Part shown: in pieces, positions 33,433 through 42,782 of the stretch | How positions within the stretch are numbered: position 1 is the stretch's first letter | Layout: each line of letters starts with the position of its first letter | From: JBBQXK01 sp038209775 | GTDB taxonomy: Bacteria > Pseudomonadota > Alphaproteobacteria > Rhodobacterales > Rhodobacteraceae | Direction of reading: 5' to 3' | NCBI GenBank assembly: GCA_038209775.1 | Contig: JBBQXK010000008.1 | Coordinates: forward strand, 1 to 64,000 | DNA: 64,000 bases | Notes under the pieces: generated by a model | What the model saw: only the letters and a program-made list of their open reading frames with translations | Told to the model about the DNA's origin: nothing | Databases searched by the model: none | Made by a program: the position numbers and the translations under genes

Positions 33433-36400
33433 CTATTCAGCCGCGTGTGGCGTGGCGGTGCGCAGGCCCGGGCGGGATGCGGATTCGAGGTCACCGACGC
33501 GGCCCGACAACAGGCTGGTGTCGACCGTCAGTTGCCCGACGCGCGAGGCGAGCGCATGGGTGTCGACATCCTCAGGTTCCTGTTCCTTGGCGCCGACGAC
33601 GCCGCGGAAGATGCGGGCGAGGAGGTTCGAGAGGTCGTCCATGATGAGGAAGAACGACGGCACCACGATCAGCGACAGGACGGTGGACACGATGATGCCG
33701 CCGATCACCGCCGTCGCCATGGGGGCGCGGAACGAGCCGCCTTCGCCGACGCCGAGCGCCGAGGGCAGCATACCTGCGGACATCGCGATGGAGGTCATCA
33801 CGATGGGCTGGGCGCGTTTGTGGCCGGCCTCGATCACCGCCTGAAGGCGGGTCATGCCGCGCACCCGCATCTCGATCGCGAAGTCGATGAGGAGGATGGC
33901 GTTCTTGGTGACGATGCCCATCAGCATCAGGATGCCGATGAGGACCGGCATCGACAGGGCACTATCGGTCAGGATCAGCGCCGCCGCCACGCCGCCGATG
34001 GCGAGGGGCAGCGAGAAGAGGATGGTGAAGGGCTGGATGACCGAGCCGAACAAGAGAATCAGCACGGTCAGCACCAGCATCAGGCCCATGATCATCGCAT
34101 TGCCGAACGAGGCCATCAGTTCCTGCTGCACCTCGGCGTCGCCTGCTTCGGCCACGCGGACACCGGGGGGGAGGGTGACAAGGGGGGCTATGCCGTTGGC
34201 GGGGTCGCCGAACACCACTTCGTTGACGCGGGCCGAGGCGGTGCCAAGGGCGACACCGACGGGAAGGTTTGCGCCGATGGACGCGAGGCGTTCGCGGTTC
34301 AGGCGTTCCACCGTGGCCGGGCCTTCGGCAATCGCGATATCGGCCACGGCCGACAGGGGCACCGTGGCGCCGGTTGCGGTGGTGATACGCAAGGCGCTGA
34401 TCCGGGCGAGGTCTTCGCGCGAGGCGTTATCAAGGCGGACGCGGACCGGGATCAGGCGGTTGTCGAGCGACAGTTTCGCCAGCGCCGCGTCGATGTCGCC
34501 GATGGTGGCCACGCGGACCACGGACGCGATGGCGGCGGTGGTGATGCCCAGACGTGCGGCCTCTTCGGCGCGGGGGGTGATCTGAATTTCGGGGCGTGGC
34601 AGGGCGCCTTCAGAGGCGACGTTGGCCAGAAGGGGATCGCCTGACAGCGCCTCTTCCAGAAGCGCCACGGCCTGATTGAGGCTGGCCTCGTCATCCGAGA
34701 GGATCGAGAAGGAAATGTCACGCTCACCCCGGTCGTTCAGCTTGAAGGCGCGGATGTCGGGCACCGATGCGAGGCGGCGGAAAATTTCGGCCTCGACCTG
34801 ATTTTGGGGAATGGTGCGGCCCTTGTTTTCAACTTCGGGGACGAAGGGGCCGATGACCGGGATCTTGCGGGCGGTCTGGCTGAGTTTCAGCAACAGGCCA
34901 TGGTCCAGCCGGTTCAACAGCACGGTGACCGAGGCGCGGCGCACGTCCTGATCGCCGGTGGGGGATGAGCCGCCAAGGACGAAGATGTCGCGCACGCCTT
35001 CCACATCCCTGATCGCCGCGACCATGGCCTGCGTTGTACGGTCGGTTTCGTCGAGCGTGGAGCCCGGCGGCAGTTCGACCGAGATCGGGATGCGGCTGAC
35101 GTCTTCGGGCGGGATGAACGATCCCGGCACCTTGAGCATGAAGTGGATCGACACCGCCAGGATGCCGATGGCCCCCACCAGCGTGATGTAGCGGGCGGGA
35201 AAGCGGAAGGTGGCGGGGCGGAACATGGCCCCGATGACCGGCAGATAGCGCAGCGGGTACAAGAGCCACAGCGGGTTGGGCAGACGCGGGCCGACGCCGG
35301 TGGTCTTGGCGACCACCCAGAGGTAGCCGCGCATGAAGAGGCCATCTTTGTGGTCGCCGTGGCCTTGGGCGTCCTTGGTGGTCATCAGGTAGGCGGCCAT
35401 CATCGGGGTGATGAGGCGCGCCACCAGAAGTGAGAACAGCACGGCAATGGCGACGGTGAGGCCGAATTGTCGGAAATACTGACCCGGGATGCCGGGCATG
35501 AACGACACCGGCACGAACACCGCGACGATGGTGAAGGTGGTGGCGATGACGGCAAGGCCGATTTCATCTGCCGCCTCGATGGCCGCGCGGTAGGGGGTTT
35601 TGCCCATGCGGATGTGGCGGGCGATGTTCTCGATTTCCACGATGGCGTCATCGACAAGGATGCCGGTGGCAAGGGTCAGGGCGAGGAACGACACGAGGTT
35701 GAGCGAGAAGCCCAGAAGGTCCATCACCCAGAACGTCGGCACCGCCGACAGGGGCAGGGCCACGGCGGTGATGAGCGTGGCACGCCAGTTCTTCAGGAAG
35801 GCGAACACCACGAGGACGGCCAGAAGGGCACCCTCCAGGAGGGTATGGAGCGCGGCCTCGTAATTGCCATAGGTGTAGAACACCGTCTCATCGACCAGCT
35901 TGATCGCCACCTGGGGGTGGTCGGTCTTGATCTTGTCGAGCGTGGCATTGACCACCTCGGCCACCGACACCTCGGACGCACCCTTGGCGCGGAACACCGA
36001 GAAGGTGACCACCTGTTCGCCGTTCAGGCGCGAGAAAGAGCGAAGTTCCTCATAGGTATCAATGATTTCGCCAAGGTCGGTCAGGCGCACGAAGCGGCCC
36101 GAGGGGGTGGCGATGGTCATTGTGGCAAGGTCGGCCACGGTACCCGCATCGCCAAGGGTGCGGATCGCCTGTTCGCCCGCACCGAGTTCCGAGCGGCCCG
36201 AGCCGAGGTTGGCGTTGGTGGCCGACAACTGCTGTGACACGGCCTGTGCGGTGATGCCGTAGCTGTCGAGCTTGATCGGGTCGAGTTCGATGCGGATCTC
36301 GCGGTCGGCCCCGCCGTAGCGGTCGACGCGGCCGATGCCGGGGCGGCCCTGCAGGGCGCGGGTGATGGTGTCATCGACGAACCACGACAACTCCTCGATG

Positions 36401-36846
36401 GACAGGTCGGGCGCGGACACGCCGAAGGTCATGATCGCCTGACCTTCGACGTCGATGCGGGTGACGATCGGGGCCTCGATATCACCCGGCAGGTCGCCGC
36501 GGATCTGGTCGATGGCATCCTTGGTGTCCTGCACGGCCTTTTCGGTGGGCACGTCCATGCGGAATTCGATGACGGTGGTCGAGCTTCCGTCGGTGACGGT
36601 GGAGGTAACACTTTTGACGCCGGTGATGCCTGCGACGGCATCCTCGATTTCCTTGGTGACCTGCGCCTCCATCTCGGCGGGGGCGGCGCCGGACTGGCCG
36701 ACGTTCACGGCCACAAGGGGCACGTCGATGTTGGGGAAACGGGTGATCGGCAGGGCGTTGAATGCCTGCCAGCCGAGGACCATCAGGATGAAGAAGGCCA
36801 GAAGGGGGGCGATGGGGTTGCGGATGGACCAGGCGGAAAAGTTCAT
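33433..36846 (-). CDS. RND efflux transporter permease (HAE1/AcrB-type)
   Basis: 1137 aa. The inner-membrane proton-driven pump of a tripartite exporter. The family start MNFSAWSIRNPIAPLLAFFI is present; the first periplasmic loop has PNIDVPLVAV, and TM4 carries the proton-relay pair in GILVDDAIVEIENIARH. TM11 region GIVTKNAILLIDFAIEMR is also typical. It is slightly longer than AcrB (1049) because of an insertion around residues 500-560 (ending VGPRLPNPLWLLYPLRYLP). It follows the adaptor gene by 15 bp; no outer-membrane factor gene is near. Substrates are unknown. Confidence 0.93.
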   Translation of the reverse strand: MNFSAWSIRNPIAPLLAFFILMVLGWQAFNALPITRFPNIDVPLVAVNVGQSGAAPAEMEAQVTKEIEDAVAGITGVKSVTSTVTDGSSTTVIEFRMDVPTEKAVQDTKDAIDQIRGDLPGDIEAPIVTRIDVEGQAIMTFGVSAPDLSIEELSWFVDDTITRALQGRPGIGRVDRYGGADREIRIELDPIKLDSYGITAQAVSQQLSATNANLGSGRSELGAGEQAIRTLGDAGTVADLATMTIATPSGRFVRLTDLGEIIDTYEELRSFSRLNGEQVVTFSVFRAKGASEVSVAEVVNATLDKIKTDHPQVAIKLVDETVFYTYGNYEAALHTLLEGALLAVLVVFAFLKNWRATLITAVALPLSAVPTFWVMDLLGFSLNLVSFLALTLATGILVDDAIVEIENIARHIRMGKTPYRAAIEAADEIGLAVIATTFTIVAVFVPVSFMPGIPGQYFRQFGLTVAIAVLFSLLVARLITPMMAAYLMTTKDAQGHGDHKDGLFMRGYLWVVAKTTGVGPRLPNPLWLLYPLRYLPVIGAMFRPATFRFPARYITLVGAIGILAVSIHFMLKVPGSFIPPEDVSRIPISVELPPGSTLDETDRTTQAMVAAIRDVEGVRDIFVLGGSSPTGDQDVRRASVTVLLNRLDHGLLLKLSQTARKIPVIGPFVPEVENKGRTIPQNQVEAEIFRRLASVPDIRAFKLNDRGERDISFSILSDDEASLNQAVALLEEALSGDPLLANVASEGALPRPEIQITPRAEEAARLGITTAAIASVVRVATIGDIDAALAKLSLDNRLIPVRVRLDNASREDLARISALRITTATGATVPLSAVADIAIAEGPATVERLNRERLASIGANLPVGVALGTASARVNEVVFGDPANGIAPLVTLPPGVRVAEAGDAEVQQELMASFGNAMIMGLMLVLTVLILLFGSVIQPFTILFSLPLAIGGVAAALILTDSALSMPVLIGILMLMGIVTKNAILLIDFAIEMRVRGMTRLQAVIEAGHKRAQPIVMTSIAMSAGMLPSALGVGEGGSFRAPMATAVIGGIIVSTVLSLIVVPSFFLIMDDLSNLLARIFRGVVGAKEQEPEDVDTHALASRVGQLTVDTSLLSGRVGDLESASRPGLRTATPHAAE

Positions 36847-36861
36847 GACTGCGTTGCCCCG

Positions 36862-38028
36862 TCAGTTCGTCACGGCAGGAACCGGGTTGATCCGGTCGCC
36901 GTCGCGGACAAAGGCGCCGGCCTTTGTCACAACCGTCTCGCCCGGTGCGAGCCCCTCGGTAATCTCGACCCAGCCGCTGTCGCGGATGCCGGTCTTGACG
37001 GCGATGCGTTCGACCAGTCCGTCGCGCACCCGCATCACGGCAGGCTTGCCTTCGAACGTACCCACGGCGGTGACCGGGATGGCGGCGGTGTCGCGTTCGG
37101 CCACGATGATTTCGGCATCTGCGAACATGCCTGCAACCATCGGCGAGCCGGGTTCGATGGAGATGCGGACGCCGCCCAGACGGGTGGTGCTGTCGATCAG
37201 CGGTGACACCAGCCGGATCTTGCCGGTCAGGGGTTCCGTCATGCCGACGCCACGGATCAGGGTGCGCTGGCCGGGCTTCAGGCGGATGAGGTCCGTCTCG
37301 GCCACCTCGGCGTTCAGTTCCAGTTCGTTGTCACGCACGATGATGAACATCGGCTGACCTGCGGCACTGGCGATGCCGCCGACCTGGGCGTTGCGTTCGA
37401 CGATCTGGCCGGCCACGGGGGACTTTACGTCGGTGCGGTTGCGTTGCAGTTCGATATTGGCAAGCTGCGCTTCGGCCAGCGTCACCTGCGCCCGCGCCGC
37501 CGCCTGCGACTGGCGGGCCACAAGGACGCGGGCGGTGGCAGAGAGGGCGGACGATTGCGCCTGTTCGGTGGCGGCCTGGGTGGCGTTGCCGCGTTCCTTG
37601 AGCGCCTTGGTACGCTGATAGACGCGTTGCGCCTCGTCGTCCGAGGCCTGCGATTCCAGCAGCTGCGCATCGGCCTGGGCCACAGTGGCGCGGGCGGCGG
37701 CAAGGGATGCCTCGAACTGGGCGCGTTGCAGGTCAAGCGTGGTGACCGACAGGGTGGCGAGCGTCTGGCCCTCGGCCACCATATCGCCGACATCTGCGGT
37801 CAGTGTTTCGATCGGCTGGCCTTCGATCAGGGGTTGCACCTGCACCCGCTCGACCGCACCGACAAAGCCCGACGCCAGCACCCGGTCGCGCATCGGGCGG
37901 GTGCCCACCGATGATACGGTGATGGCGGGCAGGCTGGCGGCGGCCGGTTCGGCAGGCGCTGCCGTTTCGGCAAGGGCGGCAAGCGGCATCAGCGACAGGA
38001 GTGCGGCGAGGGACAGACGGAGCATCAT
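36862..38028 (-). CDS. RND efflux periplasmic adaptor subunit
   Basis: 388 aa. A membrane-fusion protein bridging the RND pump and an outer-membrane channel. A signal peptide (LSLAALLSLMPLAALAET) opens the protein; barrel-sandwich and helical hairpin regions follow (LQRAQFEASLAAARATVAQADAQ has the coiled-coil pattern), then KSPVAGQIVERNAQVGGIAS. It overlaps the tetR gene by four bases, forming the operon tetR-adaptor-pump. Confidence 0.92.
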   Translation of the reverse strand: MMLRLSLAALLSLMPLAALAETAAPAEPAAASLPAITVSSVGTRPMRDRVLASGFVGAVERVQVQPLIEGQPIETLTADVGDMVAEGQTLATLSVTTLDLQRAQFEASLAAARATVAQADAQLLESQASDDEAQRVYQRTKALKERGNATQAATEQAQSSALSATARVLVARQSQAAARAQVTLAEAQLANIELQRNRTDVKSPVAGQIVERNAQVGGIASAAGQPMFIIVRDNELELNAEVAETDLIRLKPGQRTLIRGVGMTEPLTGKIRLVSPLIDSTTRLGGVRISIEPGSPMVAGMFADAEIIVAERDTAAIPVTAVGTFEGKPAVMRVRDGLVERIAVKTGIRDSGWVEITEGLAPGETVVTKAGAFVRDGDRINPVPAVTN

Positions 38029-38678
38029 GCGGGCTTTCGGGCGATAAGGGGGATGGCAGGCAGCGCGTCGGCGGCCACGGCGTCAAGGGTGTCGTCGATG
38101 ATACGCAGGACCATCTCGGTCAGATGCATGTCTTGCGCATCGCGTTCGGCAGGCTGCATCGTGCAGGCCTTGACCAGCATCACGATCAGGCGCGCGCGGG
38201 TGCCGTGGCGTGCCAGTGCCACCTCGGGCGAAGTGTTTGTCACGCGGGCAAAGATCGACGTGAGATGCGCCACGATGGCCATTTCCATCCGCTGGGCGGC
38301 AGCACCGATTTCGGGCTTGCGCAGGGCGGCGGCGGTAATCTCGGCCCAGATCTGGCCATCGGCGGCGCATTCCTCAAGCGTCACGCGGGCGCGGATCTTG
38401 GCGCGCAATGCCTCCATCGGTTGCGGGGCGGTCAGGATGGTGCCGAAATCCTGTTCCATCTCGGCAAGGTCACCGGCAATCAGCGCCTCGACGATGGCCG
38501 CCTTGGAGGGGAAATAGCGATAGAAGTTGCCAACGCTCATCCCCGCCGTGCGGGCGAGGTCCTGCATGGATGCGCCGTCGAAGCCCTTTTCGGCAAAGGC
38601 CTGACGCACGGACATGAGGATGCCCGCGATACGTTGGTCCAGAAAGGCCGGGGTATGGATCGGAAGGGAAGTTGCCAT
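38025..38678 (-). CDS. TetR-family transcriptional repressor
   Basis: 217 aa from the ATG at 38678. The HTH domain is at about 15-60 (ILMSVRQAFAEKGFDGASMQ, then DLARTAGMSVGNFYRYFPSK). ATG at 38678 is chosen because an in-frame ATG at 38720 would put the start inside the operator palindrome at 38707-38722. The GAGGCG before it is a weak ribosome site. As first gene of the efflux operon it probably represses its own transcription until a pump substrate binds. Confidence 0.9.
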   Translation of the reverse strand: MATSLPIHTPAFLDQRIAGILMSVRQAFAEKGFDGASMQDLARTAGMSVGNFYRYFPSKAAIVEALIAGDLAEMEQDFGTILTAPQPMEALRAKIRARVTLEECAADGQIWAEITAAALRKPEIGAAAQRMEMAIVAHLTSIFARVTNTSPEVALARHGTRARLIVMLVKACTMQPAERDAQDMHLTEMVLRIIDDTLDAVAADALPAIPLIARKPA

Positions 38679-38706
38679 CGCCTCGCCTGATGCCGCAGCG
38701 CGGCAA

Positions 38707-38722
38707 GAATGAATGTTCATTC
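38707..38722. promoter_or_regulatory. Perfect palindrome upstream of tetR, candidate TetR operator
   Basis: GAATGAA (38707-38713), two bases, then TTCATTC (38716-38722) is a perfect 7-bp inverted repeat, with only A on each flank. It lies 29 bp upstream of the likely tetR start codon. Such AT-rich palindromes of this size are the normal TetR-family operators. Confidence 0.7.
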
Positions 38723-39228
38723 AGGAGATAGGCAATAGGGCAGAAAGGTCAATACCGGACATGAAAGGCCGGGCGCATGACCGCGCGTTTTCGATGGGCT
38801 TGCACCAGTACGGCCCGAAAAATCAGCTTTCCCGATGCCAGACAGGTACGCGGCACCACAAAAGCCTGGCCACCGTTGGCTGTCCCGCAGGTTGGCGGCG
38901 TATCATTGGGGCAAAAGCACCTCTGGTGGCGGGTCGTTGCCGCCACCGCAGACCGCGACGCAGACAAGGATCAGGACCATCAGCGGGATCAGGACGCCGC
39001 CCGCCTTTGCGCAGCACATGAAAGGCATCGCGCAGGGGAACTTGTCGGCGTTGGGTGGGGCGGGGGCAGGTACTATGTGCCGAACGTCCAGTCCCACAGG
39101 GCCAGAGCCGCTCTTTCGTCATGGTGGCGCTGGTGTTGTGCTGTGGCGCGCAGGGCCTCTGCTGTCGCGGCACTTTCCGTGGCGCGCGCCCCGTTCCATA
39201 TTGGCAGCACCCCCGAAAGGAACGCGTG
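38723..39228. other. Region without a confident gene between tetR and the pirin gene
   Basis: This stretch separates the RND operon from the plus-strand pirin gene. Reading frames in it on the plus strand are fragments without family features. The only candidate I would keep is the minus-strand hydrophobic ORF at 38903-39028. The last 20 bases hold AAAGGA, the ribosome-binding site for the pirin gene. Confidence 0.5.
38903..39028 (-). CDS. Possible small hydrophobic protein
   Basis: 41 aa if started at the ATG at 39028; a start at 39019 would give 38 aa. It reads MPFMCCAKAGG followed by one strongly hydrophobic span (VLIPLMVLILVCVAVC), then a short tail rich in Pro. Third codon positions are strongly G/C-rich, as in coding DNA of this genome. 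No ribosome-binding site is obvious upstream, so the start, and the gene itself, remain uncertain. No known family recognised. Confidence 0.4.
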   Translation of the reverse strand: MPFMCCAKAGGVLIPLMVLILVCVAVCGGGNDPPPEVLLPQ

Positions 39229-40167
39229 ATGAGCTGGAACCCCGCACTCGACCCCCACATCCCCATCGGCGATGCGGTGGACAGTATTGAAACCGTCATC
39301 GTCCCCCGCGCCCGCGATCTGGGCGGGTTCGAGGTGCGGCGGGCGTTGCCGTCGGTGGCGCGGCAGATGGTGGGGCCGTTCATCTTTTTCGACCAGATGG
39401 GCCCGGCCGAGTTCCTGACCGGGCAGGGCATCGACGTGCGTCCCCATCCGCATATCGGACTTGGGACGGTGACTTACCTGATGCGCGGGCGCATCCATCA
39501 TCGCGACAGTCTGGGCACCGACCAGTGGATCGAACCCGGCGCAGTCAACTGGATGCTGGCGGGGAAGGGGATCACCCATTCGGAACGCACTGACGGTACA
39601 TCAAGAGCCGCGCCGATGTCCTTGTTCGGATTGCAGACCTGGCTTGCCCTGCCGCTGGCGCACGAAGATGACCCTGCCGAATTCGTCCATACCCCCGCCG
39701 CCGCGCTGCCGGTGCTGGAGGGTGAGGGCAAGGCGGTGCGCCTGATCATGGGCACCGCCTGGGGTGAGCATGCGCCGTTGGCGCTGCCGCTGGACCTGTT
39801 CTATGCCGACGCGACGCTGGCACCCGGTGCCGCCATTCCGCTGCCGGACGATCACGAGGACCGGGGGGTCTATGTGCTGGCGGGCGAGGTGACGGTGGGC
39901 GGGCAGACGTTTCCTGAAGGCCGCATGCTGGTGTTCCGCCCGGGTGACAGGATTTCGCTGCGGGCAGGCGACAAGGGTGCGCGGTTGATGATGCTTGGCG
40001 GGGCCACGATGGACGGGCCACGCTTCATCTGGTGGAACTTCGTGGCGTCATCGCGCGACCGCATTGACGCCGCGCGTGAGGCGTGGCGCGCAGGCGACTG
40101 GGCACACGGGCGGTTCAGGTTGCCGTCGGGGGATGATGCCGAATGGACGCCGGCACCGGACCGCTAG
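39229..40167 (+). CDS. Pirin family protein
   Basis: 312 aa. A bicupin iron-binding protein; some relatives act as quercetinases or redox-sensing regulators, so function is open. The N-terminal cupin has the pirin signature: MVGPFIFFDQMGPAEF, RPHPHIGLGTVTYLMRG, IHHRDSLG, and a later ITHSERT. Metal ligands His-x-His are kept. ATG at 39229 follows AAAGGA by seven bases. Confidence 0.9.
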   Translation: MSWNPALDPHIPIGDAVDSIETVIVPRARDLGGFEVRRALPSVARQMVGPFIFFDQMGPAEFLTGQGIDVRPHPHIGLGTVTYLMRGRIHHRDSLGTDQWIEPGAVNWMLAGKGITHSERTDGTSRAAPMSLFGLQTWLALPLAHEDDPAEFVHTPAAALPVLEGEGKAVRLIMGTAWGEHAPLALPLDLFYADATLAPGAAIPLPDDHEDRGVYVLAGEVTVGGQTFPEGRMLVFRPGDRISLRAGDKGARLMMLGGATMDGPRFIWWNFVASSRDRIDAAREAWRAGDWAHGRFRLPSGDDAEWTPAPDR

Positions 40168-41000
40168 CCGTGGGGGGCATAGCCGGGGCAGGCGGCCAGC
40201 AGGCCCTCGACAGCCGCCGCCACTTCGCCGGGCTTTTCCCAATGGGGGTTGTGTCCGGTGTTCGCGATGACCAGGCGGGTTGCAAGGGGCAGGCAATGCG
40301 CCGTTTGTGCCAGATGGGACGGCGGAAACAGCGGGTCGTCCGTGCCATGCAGGATCAGGCCCGGCACCGAGATTGAACCTGCAGCCAAGGTCAGATCAGC
40401 CGCCCCCAGCAAGGCCAGACAGCGCAGCCAATCGGCACGGCGCATGCCGGTGCAGGCCGCCTTGAGTTTTGCCGTGAATGCGGGCGGTACGGGGTTCCGG
40501 GTGTGGTACCATTCTGCCAGAAAAGGGGCGTCGGGCGGCAGCGGGTCCGGTAGCGCCGCCACTTGGCGGGCGATGTCGGACAGGGTCGGGCTTGCGGGTT
40601 GCAGGCTGCCGGAAAGCAAGACCATGCCCAGCATCGGCAGGGGGTGCCGGGATGCCAGCAATACCGCCACGAGCGCGCCCATCGAATGCCCCAGCACGAC
40701 CGCCGGTGGCAGCCGCATCACGCGCGCCGCCGCCGTGACGTCGGCGGCAAGATCATCAAGCGCGGTGATATCGGCGCGGAACGAGGCGCCGTGGCCGCGC
40801 AAATCGAACATCACGATGTGGCGGCCCGGCAGATGCGGCAGCAACAGCTGAAAACTATGCGCGCAATCGGTCAGGCCGTGCAGGAAGATGAGACAAGGCC
40901 CGGCACCAGTCTGGACATGGGCCGACAGCCACCCGCCACCGGGCAGATCGACCCTTTGAGCGGATGGAAATGCGGGCAGTCTGTCCAACTGCCCTGCCAT
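40164..41000 (-). CDS. Alpha/beta hydrolase
   Basis: 278 aa. The fold is clear: oxyanion-hole HG in LIFLHGLTDCAHS, DLRGHGAS, the nucleophile elbow GHSMG with the catalytic Ser, an acidic LHGTDDPLFP and the catalytic His in NTGHNPHWEKPGEV. Substrate unknown. ATG at 41000 lies 5 bp after the choX stop on the same strand, suggesting co-transcription, in a spot where ChoW usually follows ChoX. It converges on the pirin gene with a four-base overlap. Confidence 0.88.
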   Translation of the reverse strand: MAGQLDRLPAFPSAQRVDLPGGGWLSAHVQTGAGPCLIFLHGLTDCAHSFQLLLPHLPGRHIVMFDLRGHGASFRADITALDDLAADVTAAARVMRLPPAVVLGHSMGALVAVLLASRHPLPMLGMVLLSGSLQPASPTLSDIARQVAALPDPLPPDAPFLAEWYHTRNPVPPAFTAKLKAACTGMRRADWLRCLALLGAADLTLAAGSISVPGLILHGTDDPLFPPSHLAQTAHCLPLATRLVIANTGHNPHWEKPGEVAAAVEGLLAACPGYAPHG

Positions 41001-41005
41001 GGCGT

Positions 41006-41932
41006 TCACTGCAACGCGGCTTTGACAACGTCCAGACCGGGTTGGCCGTCCATCGTGGTAACGCCGTTCAGCCACGCGTCCAGCACCTGCGGATTTTCCT
41101 GCAGCATCTTGCGGGCGGCGTCACGGGGATCCATGCCATCATCGATCAGATAGCTCATGCCCTTGTTTTCATACTCGATGTCAAAGGTCAGGTTGTTCAG
41201 CAGCGCGGCCACATTCGGGCATTCCTGCATGTACCCCTTGCGGACCTGCGTGCTGACCGTTGCCGCACCGAGGTCGGGACCGTACTGACGGTCGCCGCCG
41301 GTCAGATACCGGATCGGAAACCGCGTATTCATCGGATGGGGTGCCCAGGCCTGAAAGACGATGAACTCTTTCCGCTCCACCTTGCGCGCCACTTCGGCCA
41401 GCATCCCGCTTTCAGACGATTCCACCACATCCCACCCAACCAGACCAAAGGCCTTGTCCGCGATCGCGTCGAACATCAACTGGTTGGACCCCGACTCGAT
41501 CCCATACATCTTGTGGTCGAAATCATCGGCGAATTTTTGCAGATCGGCAAAATCACGGACGCCCGCGTCATAGACATAGTCCGGCACGCCGAAGGTGTAC
41601 TTCGCGCCGGCAAGGTTCACCCGCACGCGTTCGACGGAACCATCCGCCTCATAGGGGGCGGCGTAGGTCTGCATGGCCGGGTCCCAATAGCCCAGGAACA
41701 GATCAAGGTCGTTCGAGGCAAGGGACTGATAGATCACGGGAATACCGAGGATGCTTGACTGTGTCTGATAGCCAAGCGCGTCGAGGATGACCGAGGCGGT
41801 TCCTGTGGTCAGCGCAAGGTCGTTCCAGCCGGGTTCTGCCATGCGCACCGTCGAACAGGTCTCGGGGTCAGCGGCGGTTGCGGCTGTGGCCATCACGATC
41901 AGAAGGGCAGAGGCAGGGATCGACAGGTTCAT
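41006..41932 (-). CDS. choX: Choline/betaine ABC transporter solute-binding protein ChoX
   Basis: 308 aa. Periplasmic choline-binding protein. A signal peptide ends near ATAAD. PGWND, GYWDP, SNQ and AWAPHPMN match the known choline-box residues of Rhizobium ChoX (Trp, Asp and Asn in those motifs). ATG at 41932 has GGAG six bases upstream. The usual permease and ATPase genes do not follow; an alpha/beta hydrolase gene does instead. A BetI regulator is divergent. Confidence 0.9.
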   Translation of the reverse strand: MNLSIPASALLIVMATAATAADPETCSTVRMAEPGWNDLALTTGTASVILDALGYQTQSSILGIPVIYQSLASNDLDLFLGYWDPAMQTYAAPYEADGSVERVRVNLAGAKYTFGVPDYVYDAGVRDFADLQKFADDFDHKMYGIESGSNQLMFDAIADKAFGLVGWDVVESSESGMLAEVARKVERKEFIVFQAWAPHPMNTRFPIRYLTGGDRQYGPDLGAATVSTQVRKGYMQECPNVAALLNNLTFDIEYENKGMSYLIDDGMDPRDAARKMLQENPQVLDAWLNGVTTMDGQPGLDVVKAALQ

Positions 41933-41964
41933 CGCGCTCTCCAGTTTGTTCGGATGGTTCAGGG

Positions 41965-41982
41965 ATTGACCCGTTGGACAAT
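41965..41982. promoter_or_regulatory. Imperfect dyad between choX and betI, candidate BetI operator
   Basis: ATTGACC-CGTT-GGACAAT (41965-41982) is an inverted repeat with 7-bp arms and one mismatched pair. It lies 33 bp upstream of choX and 75 bp upstream of betI. BetI-type TetR repressors usually bind near the divergent promoter, so a dual-regulation role is reasonable but inferred. Confidence 0.5.
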
Positions 41983-42056
41983 ATACATACCAAATAGTCA
42001 ATACTTGATTTTGCCAGTTGAATGGCCGACCAAGCCCACAGCCATGGAGGGCCCGC

Positions 42057-42638
42057 ATGCCGCTCAGATCAATCGCGGATATTCGCAGGCAGGAACTGCG
42101 CCGGGCGGCGTTTCAGGTTCTGCAACAAGAGGGCGTGGCCGGGACCACGCTGGAAAAGGTGGCGGCACAAGCCGGGGCGTCGAAGGGCATCGTGCTGCAT
42201 TACTTTGGGTCCAAGGCCGAGATGTTCGCCCAGGTCATGCGCGAGGCCAATCTGGTGCTGCGCGACCGTGTGGTGGCGCGGCTGAAGCGCGCGACGGGGC
42301 CGCGGGAGAGGCTGGTTGCGGTGATCGAGGGGAACTTCGAACCCGATCTGTTCACGCCGCCGGTCTGCCACGCCTGGCTGTCGCTTTGCGCCGAAGTGCC
42401 GCGCGACGCGGCCCTTGCCCGTATCCAGCGGGTGATCCATGCCCGGATGCAATCCAATCTGGTGCATGCCCTGCGCGGCCTGATGCCCGACGGTGAGGCC
42501 AAAGCGACCGCCCTGGTGCTGAGCGCGCTGATTGACGGGTTGTGGCTGCGGCTGGGGCTGAACCCGACGGCGCTGACGTCGGAAAGGGCGGTTGCACTGA
42601 CCATGGAGGTCCTGACCGCGCGGCTTGCAAGACCCTGA
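42057..42638 (+). CDS. betI: Transcriptional repressor BetI
   Basis: 193 aa. TetR-family regulator of choline and glycine-betaine genes, released by choline. The N-terminus PLRSIADIRRQELRRAAFQV and the HTH GTTLEKVAAQAGASKGIVLH with YFGSK match BetI, and ACH.AWLSL is replaced by VCHAWLSLCAEV as in BetI relatives. ATG at 42057 has GGAGGG just upstream. It is divergent from choX; betA/betB are not in the window. Confidence 0.88.
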   Translation: MPLRSIADIRRQELRRAAFQVLQQEGVAGTTLEKVAAQAGASKGIVLHYFGSKAEMFAQVMREANLVLRDRVVARLKRATGPRERLVAVIEGNFEPDLFTPPVCHAWLSLCAEVPRDAALARIQRVIHARMQSNLVHALRGLMPDGEAKATALVLSALIDGLWLRLGLNPTALTSERAVALTMEVLTARLARP

Positions 42639-42782
42639 GCGACGCGGCCCCGCATCAATGATCCGCCTGCATGCAAAGCGCGTATGCCGGGGGGGTGTGC
42701 CCTGCGCCTCAACCATCGGGCCACATGGGTCGACCAGTCCCGCCTCCATTCTGGTAGACTACCCAAATAGCGCGGCCTTGCT

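Noticed and set aside
33391..34644. A plus-strand 417-codon frame in the RND pump gene
   Set aside because: Antisense shadow; His/Gly/Asp-rich sequence without family features opposite a clear RND transporter.
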